Below are positions 48,918 to 60,649 of a DNA stretch of 64,000 bases, one piece after another (position 1 is the first letter of the stretch; every line of letters begins with the position of its first letter). The translations under genes were made by a program, and so were the position numbers. The notes beneath the pieces are model-generated. The model worked only from the letters and a program-made list of their open reading frames with translations. It ran no database searches and was not told the DNA's origin. The DNA comes from Phorcus lineatus. Taxonomy: Eukaryota > Mollusca > Gastropoda > Trochida > Trochidae. The stretch is from the NCBI GenBank assembly GCA_921293015.1, contig OV121096.1:23509729-23573728 (forward strand), read 5' to 3'.

Positions 48918-49130
48918 CCTTAGTCCTCTTTAATATTCCGTCACAAGTCTAATAAAACACAGATCTTGAAGTGGGGGGACTCACAACAAAATATCAAGGA
49001 TGTTTGTCCAGACCTGTTAAACAGTAAACATAAGCCTTAGCTGGCTCGTCATGTGGCAAGTTATAAATAGACCACGCGAACCATTTGTGGGCAATGGGCT
49101 ATGCAATCTCACTGTGACGTCACAAACGGA
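48918..49130 (-). promoter_or_regulatory. Putative promoter of the SOCS-box gene
   Basis: Reading the minus strand, a TATA-like TATTTATAA lies at about 49059-49069 and a perfect CRE palindrome TGACGTCA at 49115-49122, about 150 and 200 bp upstream of the start codon. The placement suits a TATA-driven, cAMP-responsive promoter but is inferred from motifs only. Confidence 0.35.
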
Positions 49131-50999
49131 TAACTCTGATTGGTCGATGTGCAGGTTTCACGTACATTAATTAGCATAAACTACACGCATTACTACGTGA
49201 ATCAAGACGGTCGATTATACATTTATGCTAACCCATGCGCCGGGTCGCATAAATCAATAAACGGCATTATTATAAATGGCTTTAAATAATCAAAACATTG
49301 ACAGTACAAGACACCGTGATTGTCCATACGTGATCAAAATAAACAGATGATCCGAAAAATACGTTCACTAAATTTGATATACAAGGTTATTACATTGTGT
49401 ATTTTGTCTCTAGTAGTTTACATTTTTTTGGTTCTTACACGTTTTGGTAAATTAATGAGTCGGGTTTTTTTATAATTACGTTTATGACTGCAGAAAAAAA
49501 CACGCGATTTCATAAAATTTTCTGTTGATATACATCGATAGAGGCCAAAAAAATGTAAAATAATCTTAAAATGGCTCCAGAAAAAAATACGAGAAAACCT
49601 AAATGGTTTAATCAAAAAGCTGACTCGTTTAAAGATTATGTATGTCTTCTGTTACCTTTCGTAAAAATTCGAAACACGGAAGAAATGGCATTGATCTGTC
49701 ACGCCTCATAAATCTTCAGGTAATTGTACATACTTGAATCAAATTAAATCACCTTCTGTTCCTGGAGCCATAGTTCACTTATAAGCACCCAGCTACTTCG
49801 TTATCAAGCGGTATTACATAATGTTACACTGCCATGAACAAATTGAGATTAATTGGGTAGGGTTCGGTTCACAAAGCACGATTAAGATTATTGGAAGCCA
49901 GTGGTAATTTATTCAACACAATGTAATTTCTTCAAATCGTTTTATTCCACTTGAAGCATAATTAACATATCTACATTATTATCAAACTCCTTTCACGTCA
50001 TGCTTAGCATTTATGAATAATGATATTTGTTTATATCGTTTGAATGATTATATTTTTACAAAATTTACAAATACAATCTTTACAAATAATATGTCGTCTA
50101 TGAATAAATCAAATGACAATACTATGACGTCTATTAGAGAAAGTCCCCTGAGTAAAGTAACAAATTTGCGAATTAAAGACACTAGTGCACACTTTTACGG
50201 TTTAAATTGGCTATTTTAAGGTTTAAGAGGACTTATGCAATCACTTAAGCTTTCTATCGATGCAATGAAATACTTAAAATTCTTTACAATTGACCTGCAA
50301 TCAACAATGAAAAAATTTAGGCAGCCGCTGTCGGCTTGGACAAATAACAAATCTAAGGTTAGCTGTGCACTAAACGGATAAATTATAGACAGTTGAAAGC
50401 GGCTGAACACTTATTATGTGCAGCTGTTGAATTTACCTAAACTCTGAACTGAGAACAAATAATAAATTATGTTTTATGAAAGCAATGTTTTAAATTAACC
50501 GACTTAATAACACAGCATTAGCATTGCTATTAGATTGACCAAAGCGGCTGCCGTTTCCGCTTTTTTGGTTATAAGCAAAATCTTAATATTTCCGATATCG
50601 TAGTTCATGCGGATTTATTGTACCGTAACATTAAATACTTCCGGTCTTCAAAAATCAACTTTACTACCCGAATACGTAAATATTCGTTAAATAACTTACG
50701 AGGTAGATTATTTGAGTGAGGTTCTTGAATAATATCGAGAGATATGCAGTATCTGTGCATTCGTTGTGTTAAAGAAATATCGGTGTGCACTAGTGCGTTT
50801 AAGAGAGAAACCGTAATACTTATATTGGTGATTTCATAGCATTGTTTCATCCAGATCCGCCATAAACGAGTCAAAGTGTGTGACAGGAATATCAAGCAAA
50901 ACGCGTTTCTCCATACCTGTCCGTTACTCCACATACTCACGGATCTCTTGCACCAATAAACACGCGTTTGACGTTTACAAAGATACATTATGTTAACGA

Positions 51000-51500
51000 T
51001 ATGACATCACATTATAATTCTTTGTATAAAGAATATGACGTCTTCAATGAAACAATATATAAAAGAATTTAACGTCCATTAAGAAACAATATGTTCAATA
51101 ATATGCAATTTACTAAGATACAAAATGATAAAGAACATTACATCCATTGAGTAACACAATGATAAAAATGAAGTCCATTGACTGACAACAATAAGAAGAA
51201 TATGAACACTATTAAACTACCAACACGATAAACAAAAGATATCTGAACTGTTTGAGTGGCAAACTAAACCTTGGCAGAATCAGGAATACGAGGAATTTTA
51301 TTGATCATCAACTTTCTTTTAATATGATAAAGAAGTTGATAACCCATAGAATTCCTTGTCTTCCTGAAAATAACATCTGTTGAGTAACGTAATTATAAAA
51401 AGATGGACTCTTTTAAGTAATAACTTTATCAAAAAGATTACCAATAAGATATCCAAAATGACCAAAAAACATAATATCTATGAAGAACAAAATGAAGGTT
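51000..51500. repeat. Degenerate tandem repeat, unit about 45-50 bp
   Basis: Variants of ...GAATATGACGTCTTCAATGA / AACGTCCATTAAGAAACAA / ACATCCATTGAGTAACACAA / AAGTCCATTGACTGACAACA, each followed by an AT-rich ATGATAAA segment, succeed each other. Copies decay toward 51500. Confidence 0.55.
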
Positions 51501-51688
51501 AACAAGTATTAAACTTGCATTGTTAACAACTGCTTGATGAACTTACGTATAACTACGGCTGAAATATTCATTTTAGATACGATTTTCTTCTGCGGTGTCA
51601 ATCTTTTATACATTTCAAGATATATAAGCAATGTGAATACTTATTTATTACTGTAGACACCATCGACTGTGTATTTGAAACAAATGTA

Positions 51689-51770
51689 CAGTAAACCCTG
51701 GTTATAATGCCACCATTTGTCCAAGAGAAATTATGGAACTATATCCAGGTTGGCATTACACCCAGATAAG
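51689..51770. mobile_element. Possible pogo/Tigger-like terminal repeat
   Basis: CAGTAAACCCTGGTTATAAT followed by GCC resembles terminal inverted repeats of pogo-type Tc1/mariner elements, and a related inverted block (AGGTTGGCATTACACCC) follows 45 bp later. No transposase remnant is visible. Confidence 0.4.
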
Positions 51771-52416
51771 GCATTTAGAAACATGTTGGCTACAAAGATA
51801 ACAACTCATTATCACTGCTTATTTTTTTAAATACAAGCCACTATTTAAAAAAGTGATGAGTTTTGTCAATTAATTTGAGGCAAGTAGAATGTCACTCAAG
51901 TAGTTCATGCCTATCTACCATAAATGAAATCGCACATGGCTAATGACAACTTCTCTAGCTATTAATCGTTTGGTAACTCGCTGGTCATTTAGAACAGGGA
52001 TTTCTATACTATTTCTGGTGATGCCAACGTATGGACGTGGTTCGTCTTCAATGTTGCAATGCTTGAATTAAGCTGACAATATTAAATATGGCAAATGAAG
52101 AAGTATCATCACCAATGCCTCAACCATACCACCATGAATGGCATTTTTATGCTTTTGTCACAGATGATTGTTTGAAAATGGAAAATATATTCGGCGAGTG
52201 TTTTAACAGAGAGAGGCATAATTTGGAGAGAATTTTACATAGATTTCAAATGAAGAATTTGGAACACATTCTATTCAATTAACCCCTTATCTCACTACTT
52301 ACTTCTTTTTTCTTTTCTTTTATGTCATTAGTTATCGTTCATTTTCGATGATGATCCATATGTACCACTCTCAGTGATTGGTTTGTTTCGGAAATTAGGA
52401 AGAGACTGAACTCCTC

Positions 52417-53576
52417 TTAAAGAGTATGTTGTTGTGTCAAATATGTCAAAATTAAAAAATGGTGTTATTTTATCGAGAAGTGGTTGCTTCAGAAAATCAA
52501 AATCCTAATGCTTATCAGTTCAGTATAGTGACAAAAAACGGGTTAGTGTCGTGTTTGGTGATCGAAAACCGGACAGTGGCGCGCGCCAATGATTCAAACG
52601 TAAGTTCGGAAACAAATATTGGACGATAGTGTTAAGTAGGTCATTTAAGTAATATACACGTTAACTGGAAACATAATTTCGAATTCTTAAAGAGTCACTC
52701 CGTGAGTTGTTGGAGTCATATATGCCAAACAATGGTGTTATTTGATCGCGAAGTATCGACTGTTACCAAAAAGACACATTTTAAAGCTTTTTGTATTTAA
52801 AAGAAAAAAAGGAAACTTGCTGGCTGCTTATCCCATCTTATCATCAATTAGGACATAATACTGAAGTCAGTTTAATTCCTTGTTTGATTGGATGTTTTAG
52901 TTCTACCCTCAGAGTAGTGCATAGTGACTGTTTTGTAACAATACTAGACCAGTTATTGGGAAATATGTAGTAGAAAGGGGAAAATAGTCATTTTGAAAAA
53001 AAAAAAAGCTAAGCCCCCCCCAAGCCCCCCTGTTCCTACGCCCCTGCAATATGAAGGTAGAACGTCGCAAATATGATCGAAAACCGGACAGTGGCGCGCG
53101 TCAAATAGTCAAACGTAATTTTGGAGACTTATCTATAACAGGCAGAAGGGCAGTTAGGAGTTGATAATGTTTGTTAGGTTATACAACTAATATCCATGTA
53201 TATTGGACGTGATATCTACACCTCTGTGCATTTATAAGGCTGTTTTTAGATTTTCATGGAAAACCAGTATTTGTCATGTATATAATTGTCTTTCGGACAT
53301 GAAAAGTTAAGATTTTGATTTTATATCACCACAAACGACATTTAGGTTCGTATCAAAGGTAAATAATATGTTATGAAAATCACGGAGCGGCTCTTTAACA
53401 TTTATAGGACCGTTCTCCGATTATAAGTGAAAACAAGAAATGCAATTATTTGGCATTTAACAGATAAAGATGCAAGTTAAGGGGGGAGGGGGTTTAACTG
53501 AACTAAGGTCATACGGTATTTTGGCTCCTACTAAAGCCACACAACAAGTTATTAAACATAATCTGTGTCAATTTAA
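52417..53576. mobile_element. TTAA MITE, family 1, interrupted copy
   Basis: The left end TTAAAGAGTATG and the right end CATAATCTGTGTCAATTTAA match the termini of the 45733-46030 element, and the order of internal blocks is the same (GTCAAATATGTCAAA, ATCGAGAAGTGGTTGCTTC, AGATAAAGATGCAAGTT, GGTATTTTGGCT). The copy is split by the family 2 element at 52687-53398. Confidence 0.7.
52687..53398. mobile_element. TTAA MITE, family 2, inserted into family 1
   Basis: The left end TTAAAGAGTCACTCCGTGA and right end TCACGGAGCGGCTCTTTAA are inverted repeats, again bounded by TTAA. Length 712 bp. Inside is a poly-A then poly-C tract (about 52999-53036), and a GATCGAAAACCGGACAGTGG block (about 53074) that also occurs in the host element near 52560, so the inside may be composite. 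Confidence 0.75.
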
Positions 53577-53939
53577 ACAAAACAAGGAGCACTTTGGGAG
53601 TTAACAAATTTACTATAACAAAGTCAATATTATTCAGTGACTACATTACTTTCTAGATAAAGTCCAACGAGGTTACCTCATTTTCGCCCTGTTAGCAATG
53701 AGAAGGTCCTAATACTTTTCTGGTTGAGCAATGCTGTGGAACCAATGAGCTTTGGATTAAAACTGGCCAATTATTGGTGATTCTTCAAAGAAAGATTTCT
53801 TACATTGACCAACATGACCACAACCTCATACATGTATGTTCAATAAAATTTGAGGAGTGTCTGGTCTTTATTTACTCCTGGATGAATCTGTTTGTTAATG
53901 TGTTATGAGTGAGTGAGTTTACCATGTTTTCAACAGTTG

Positions 53940-54180
53940 TTTAGTTATTAAACACCTGGATGAAAATCATCCAAAAGAGAATGGACGGACCAAAAGGGAA
54001 GAAAAAGAAAAGGGATTGAAAGGACGAGGGAAAAGACGGAAAGAAAGCAATAATATGGGAAGGACACCAGGTTCCAGAGTGACACAAATTTGGTCTGGCT
54101 TCTACCCATGGACCTGTCCGGCATGGGTGCCCATACCAAGAATACGTCGGCTCCTGCCAAACAAATTAGCTTGACACAAG
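53940..54180. repeat. Possible interspersed repeat
   Basis: A purine-rich half (GGGAAGAAAAAGAAAAGGG) is followed by a GC-richer block CATGGACCTGTCCGGCATGG and ATACGTCGGCTCCTGCC that stands out from its AT-rich surroundings. No second copy was seen in the window, so the call rests on composition only. Confidence 0.3.
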
Positions 54181-56270
54181 TTATTTTAGCAGCTTCTAAG
54201 TGTGCAACAATTTACAAAGATTAGAATGTGTGACATCAAAAGAATTCACAGAAAGCTAGGTGAAAACACACAAGAATTCACAAAACTGAAGTCAGTGGGT
54301 AGTTTTATATCATTTATTGCATAGCTAACATATGTACAGCTAAGCATATTTCAATCTCTATCTACACATAAATGCTTCTCATTCCATAATGGAAACAGAA
54401 TAATTTACTCATTTATGTTTGTCTTTGACAAAATATCGGCTGTACATAGTTACATTACAGATGACAATGATACAGTGAAGGGCAAAGAGAGGTTCTCTGT
54501 CCCACCCACTCTTTACAATGCAAAGACACTCACACTCAACATTCACTTTTCCTTTCTCTCAAAAGAAGGTCATCGATTCTAGATACAATTTTCTTAAGGA
54601 TTTTAGTTATACAAATAAATTTTGCAATATCTTTTCCTAATTAATTGTTTGACTGAAGTGTGATGTAGGGTGGTCTCCCATGGCTCTGTTACCCTTTCAC
54701 TATGAGGAATTCCCATCCATGGATCACTACTATCCTTAATTACACTATGGTTAGGTTACAGATTCTGACCCATTAAAGAAAACTTGGCAATCCAAAGACT
54801 AATTTTTCTGAAAATAACAAACTTTTCCCTTAATTATTACCAAACCGTAGGAAGTAAGCCTTAACCACTGTTATCAATAGAAGGTTAACATTCATTCTGG
54901 GATGCTTCCTTTAACAAAAGTTATTAAATATGAATGTTTTTGTTACCAATGTTCTTGAAGAACACACTTCCAAATTACAAAAAAAAGACATTTCTAGGAT
55001 GGCTACGTCCCAGAATAACTTCATCTCGTGTGTATAAACATCCTGCTCTTCAGTGTATTTGAATCTTCAAAGCTCTTTACAACACCATGATATCCTTCTA
55101 GGCAAAATGCCTCTAATCACTGTGGCTGGTTCTTTACGATTAGGGAAAGTCTGTGACTTTTCAGCCAATAATATGATGTTGATCAACGAACTTGAAGCTA
55201 ATATCTCGAACTCAATATTCTGCTATTGCTGGATGCAAAAATTCATATTGGCTGGTCATATACCTAGCTTCATGAGGCATTTGGCCTGAAGGAGATCAGG
55301 GTATTGGAAGGAGCTCTGTGGTTTTAAAAACACTGATGGAGTAGGATGGTGTATAAAGGTTAGCTTCATATTTCTTTTAATGAATCATTAGGTTTCAGCT
55401 GATTCATATTCCTCTTTGTCACTTGCATAGAGACAATGACACACAACATTCATTCTTTTCTTATATACTAGTACTCTTGCTCACTTTAGACTTACAATAT
55501 CCGTATTTTGACCTACATCAAACTAAAACTGCTTGAATATACACTGAAGTCACAAATATACAATTTGCACATTCGAAATGCAATTAAAAACAATTCAATG
55601 ATAACCAAATGAAAACAAAATCTTTAACTGTGATGATATTAAGATAAGAATGATTTTGTTGAAATCCTGTCATCATAAAATTTAATTTTTGGCAACTACA
55701 GAAATATTTTGGATAATTCTATTTTGGTATTTCTCAAATTGAATGGTTTCTATTATTATTGATATCATCTCAAAATCTGTAGTTAACATCTTCAGTTTTG
55801 AAAATGATGTAAACTCAACATACATGTTAATATTTGACAATGAAAATCTGCAAAACATCAATGTTAACTAACCTTATAAAATCAACCTACAAGAAAATCC
55901 TTATCCTCTTTTAAATGCCACATGCTATGCCCATTATTACTCATTTTGATAAGTAAAAAGATGATTGAACATCAAATTACACTATTCAAGCTCCCTTTTT
56001 TCAAGTAGTCAAATAGCTTCAGTGAAGTAATGAATTGTTCATCATATAACAATCAATAGTTGGAATACAAGAACTCGAAATTAAAAACTGACTTACTTAA
56101 AGATCCATTTTCATCTTTGCATAATTTTCTAAGTACTTTTAACGTATTCATTGCAAAATTAGAAAACATTTAATTCAAACAAAACGACAATCGGACCAAA
56201 ATTCATTAAAATAATTACAATTAAACGAAAGGGCATTCCCGAATCGACTTGGTACTATAAATAGAAGGGG
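54181..56270. other. Intergenic AT-rich DNA, no gene seen
   Basis: Only short chance frames. The single recognisable item is a partial fold-back family copy (about 55190-55310). Confidence 0.55.
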
Positions 56271-56330
56271 CGTATTATTTGCAAGATCGCGCAAAGGATT
56301 GTGGGACGTAAACAGAGGATGTAAACAAAG
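56270..56330 (+). promoter_or_regulatory. Probable promoter/5' UTR of a plus-strand gene
   Basis: A locally CpG-containing patch (GCAAGATCGCGCAAAGGATT, then GTGGGACG) precedes an ATG in good context (AAAG ATG GCC). A related GGATTGTGGG recurs at 56538 next to a CRE palindrome (TGACGTCA), so the patch 56270-56560 may be a bidirectional or broad promoter. Confidence 0.4.
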
Positions 56331-56387
56331 ATGGCCGAATCAAGACGTTCGCGGAGACCGGGTCGAAAACTCTTAGAAAGTTTGGAG
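56331..56387 (+). CDS. Probable first coding exon of an unidentified gene
   Basis: Nineteen codons from ATG to a consensus donor (GAG|GTAAGG at 56388) encode MAESRRSRRPGRKLLESLE. The start context, the unusual basic composition, the clean donor and the promoter-like patch upstream support a real exon. Frame leaves in phase 0. I could not find the following exons before the SIAH gene at 60650, and the peptide is too short to name. The gene may have a long first intron, possibly spanning SIAH on the opposite strand. Confidence 0.5.
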
Positions 56388-59300
56388 GTAAGGAAACGTT
56401 TTTCCATGTATTGAATATACGTTTATCTGCTCGAATAAATAATAAATAAATATCCATCATCGTGATCGGAAGCCATAACAATAAGATCACGATAAACAGG
56501 AAGTATGGTAAATCCTACACATAAAACTGTGACGTCACGGATTGTGGGTTCGTTTATGGCTACGGCAAGTTTTGGAGGGTGGTATACTTTGAAATTAAAA
56601 TTAAATACTTTCTCGTTGATTATAAATTCTTTTTATGGTCTCAAAAAATTGTTGAAAGATTTTTCTACAGAACTGTATAGTCGGATGTGTGATATATGAA
56701 AACGGAGTTATTACGAATGCAAAGTTGAAAATGGATCTTTAAAATATAGTTACTTTTTCCTGCAAAGTCATCATTATAAATCTTGAAAAGATAGAAATGT
56801 AATAAAAACACAGATGAGGTATCTTTCCCTGTACCATGCTTGATTCTACACAGCAAAGAACTGAAAAATACATGGAAAGATTAACACTAAGGGTGTAATC
56901 AAAACATGTGCACAGAAACAAGTGACATCATCACAAGAATTTGACCTGGACTTAAGTTATTACATTTGCAACAAAATTCCACGTTACTTCAGATATAAAC
57001 AACGAAAGATTGAAGCCAGATACAAATTATCAAGAACAGCAAACATTAACGAAAATGCAGATTCTACTTCAACAAAATAGAATGGTTGGCTTTGTAGTTC
57101 ATCAGGTTTGACATGGTTTATCAATTCATAGTTTATCCTCTCGGCACAAAATACCTTCGAACAAAATTCCAAATGTGGGATTGCAGTTATTCTTATAAAG
57201 AAGTTGAAAATTCATAAAGTGAATGTATACTGAATGGTGACCTATGCCTCAAATTCATCTTGCCTTATAGGACTGATGAGCTAGAAAGTCAATCAGAAAC
57301 AAACATACTCATCAATGCAAGTGAACTTTTTCAAGCAAACCATGCAACCAAAACTAACGTATTGCAAGCGATTATTACATAAAGTAAGTTTACAATAAAC
57401 AATACTATTTTGCAAAACCCATATTTGAAAGAAGCCCAAGCAGTATTAAATCTAGTGTTATATTCAAATCAGATGCAAGCCATCAAACTGAACATAATGA
57501 TATGAAAATAATGATATTACCAATTTGGTTCTTGGCTTTCTTCTAATATAAAGCTAAAACCTCATTATTGGGTTTTTCATTTTAAAAGGGCACGTGGTCT
57601 GAATGATTTGACATGTAATTAATACCTGTTCAAACCCGATTATACAAATAACAATTGATGAAGTTCCATATGAAGGACCTAATATTAGCATGTTCTGATG
57701 ACAATTGAGTTGATATCTTATGTGGACAAATCTCTTCCAAATAAATATACACCATATATTCAGCTCACATCTAGGATATGGTCATTGGGCCATTGTAAAT
57801 ATGCAAAACAAAATCGCTGCACGTTATGAAATTTAATCTTTTACTTTAAACAGTATTATTTTCATACCCTGCCTGTGTTGAAATTTAATTCAACTTAATT
57901 TTAACATTTGCCAAAACAAAAAAAATTAAAATCTTGTTGTGTATAAGTATTGCTTTAGTCATCAGTGTCTATTGATATCAAAATTTATAAAACATGAAAC
58001 CAATATGGTTTTGAAATTGGAGTGACATATTATCTTGCAGGAGCAATTGTTCTGACGAATCAGTTCTAAATTGAAGTTGACAAGTACTAACAGATGACAA
58101 ACTGGTATATAACTAAGAGATACACATATTTTGTGAGACAAAAAAAACAATCATAAGTTCAATGAAAAATCAACTTGTACATATACACAAGTCATAACAG
58201 CTGTATAATTTCATTTGGCATCGAACGCATCACCATCATGACAATAATATGTACCTTGAGACCAAAATCAAATCTTCACATTACAACGTCTTGACGGATG
58301 ACAAATCATCTTACAAGAAAATAAACACCAGTGAAAATACAACTATCAAATCCTTAAACATAAGATATCACAATCCAGTAATTTGTTTCATTAGTTCCAC
58401 TTCTCTCATGAAATGAAACAACCTTGAAAATCAATAACTTCAAAGGATATTTATTCATTTTTCGATCACAGAATCGAATTGAGAATCTTATAATAATTAA
58501 TGCCACATTAAATTCACATCAAAATCAAAACTTTGCGAACCAATCTTGAAACTTAAACGACTTCCATGTTTTCTGCAAGGACACTCCATACTCTAAAATT
58601 ATTGAAATATAATTTATAACTTTGTAATTAAACGCTTCTTACCTATAAACTTGAGAATTGAACTAGCTTTATTTAAGAACTGCAGTATCTCAAAAGTAAC
58701 CTATCATCTATAACCAGCCCTCAAATTCATTATGTTAATGACAGAAATAATTTGTGGCATTAATTTCTTGTCAGATTTCTGCAGCCCTGTAGTATACCTG
58801 CACAAAAACAGGCAATTAATAATACAGAAAGTGTACCACCCATCATTTTGATAGAAAACTAATCAATCATAAGTCTATATCAAAAAAGATCTTTTCATTG
58901 ACAAACCTCATGTTAAAAAAGATTTAATCAAACTGGAAAATTTATAATCCTTCTTGGAAAATTGGAAACTGCAAATAATTAGGTGTTTTCAAAATGTTGC
59001 TCTTCATTGAGCAGATGAAAGAAATATTTATAAAAATGAAATTAATGAATTAAACAGAACATATTCACTTGTATCTGCATCAGTTTGACATGCAGCTCAG
59101 GGAGCAGGGGAATTCCCTAGGTATTTCCCTTCAAGAGACTCTGCCCACCGTAAAAATCAGAAATTTGTATCTCATTGAATATTTCCTGTTATTCACAGCA
59201 GAGTGTTGAAGAGACGCATTGTGGCTTTATATGTGCAATTATATAAATAACATCTAATTATTTGGCAAAAAAGAATTCTTTCTATTTTTACAAGCTGACC

Positions 59301-60649
59301 TAAGGTACGTAAACACAAGTTTTTCTGAATTTCATTTCTTTTATTTTGATCCTTTGATATGAAAACATTGCATGAATGAATCTGTCATTATTCTGAAATG
59401 AACAGAATAAAACCAATGTCGCTGTGTGCACAACATATACATATGTTAACAATCCTGGATATGAAAGTATGGTCTTGACAGACCACCATGTTGACAAACA
59501 CCACACAGACCCAGACCCAGTTTGGTCTATAGTCTTAACAATCAGCCAGTACTGCATAGTCTCTGTTGAGTTCTTTACATCACACAGTCCCTTTAATATC
59601 AAATATTCATGTTAAGTCGGACCGATAATATAAGATATAATCAACATAAAAACTTATGGACCACCTCAATTTTAAAATTTGGTGACATTCAAGTGTTCAT
59701 ATTAAAATCAATATGATGCTTAAAAATAGGATATTGGTTGGTCTATAACTTTTTATGTTGAGTATATTTCATATTTCTTAGGACCATTAATATCAAAGAT
59801 ATTTTGTTTAACAATTACCCTTTTGCAAAATTCTGTAACAAATTAACATTAATATCAGATATTTCTTTCGATTATTACCTTCATCAAACGATGAAAATTG
59901 TTAGCTCAAGTTTTCTAAGAGCCATTTCAACGAACACACAAGAAAAGCAAGATTTGCCATCCAGAAATCCTAGTTTTCTTAAGTTATTATCCTGTAAAAC
60001 CTATTTGTAATCAAGTTGAAATCATTAACCAAACAATTTCTTAAAATTTCAAATAGGAATTGAACTTATTGAACATTATTTGGACAAAAAACTTCAATAA
60101 TCAAATGCCATTCCAATGTTCCACTCAATTCATATAAATAGAATGTGGCATCCAAAAAATAGTAAAAATTCGCTTGAACAATGATACACTTTGCTTTTCG
60201 ATCCTTTCTTCAATACTTTCAAGCTGAAAACTGGATCCGTTAGAGCAAGAATTTTCATCAATATTCACAGTTCTTTATCAGGTATGACAAAATGCTCATC
60301 TGACCGGTACACTTTTTTTTAACTTCAGACTCCATGTCTTTTAAGGTTTTGGTTTATCAATCAAATCGCCAATGCAGTGCTTCTAGGTTTGGTACATTTC
60401 AAGATTATTTCATACTCTTCTTCAGTACAGTTTCTGTGTCTGTAATCAAACCATGAAATAAATCAAAATTTCTTATAAAATAACCGAGTTCATCACAACA
60501 GTATCATCAACATCCGAAGTCTTCATGATGAGAATACAGAGTATGTTCACCAAATCTTGATGTAATCACTTGGCCAGCTCTCGGACGTCTATTTGAAATG
60601 TACAATTCTGTCATACACGGCTATTTACACATGTCAATCACTTGTCAGT
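56388..60649. other. No coding exon seen; may include SIAH 3' UTR
   Basis: AT-rich sequence with only chance frames of 60-100 codons. The part next to 60650 must contain the 3' UTR of the minus-strand SIAH gene, but I could not choose among several weak polyadenylation-like signals. The part next to 56388 should be intron of the plus-strand exon. Confidence 0.5.

Larger units (their letters stand above)
49131..52416. other. Intergenic DNA, no convincing gene
   Basis: AT-rich. A minus-strand frame of 127 codons (50605-50988) has no recognisable domain, with a donor-like CAG|GTATGG inside. A degenerate repeat built on GAATATGACGTCCATTGAG-like units of about 45-50 bp runs from about 51000 to 51500. 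A pogo-like TIR sits at 51689. Confidence 0.5.

Noticed and set aside
50605-50988. Minus-strand frame of 127 codons
   Set aside because: Longest unexplained frame, but no recognisable domain, codon usage unlike the real exons here, and no promoter or polyadenylation context. Left out as a gene; a protein search would decide.
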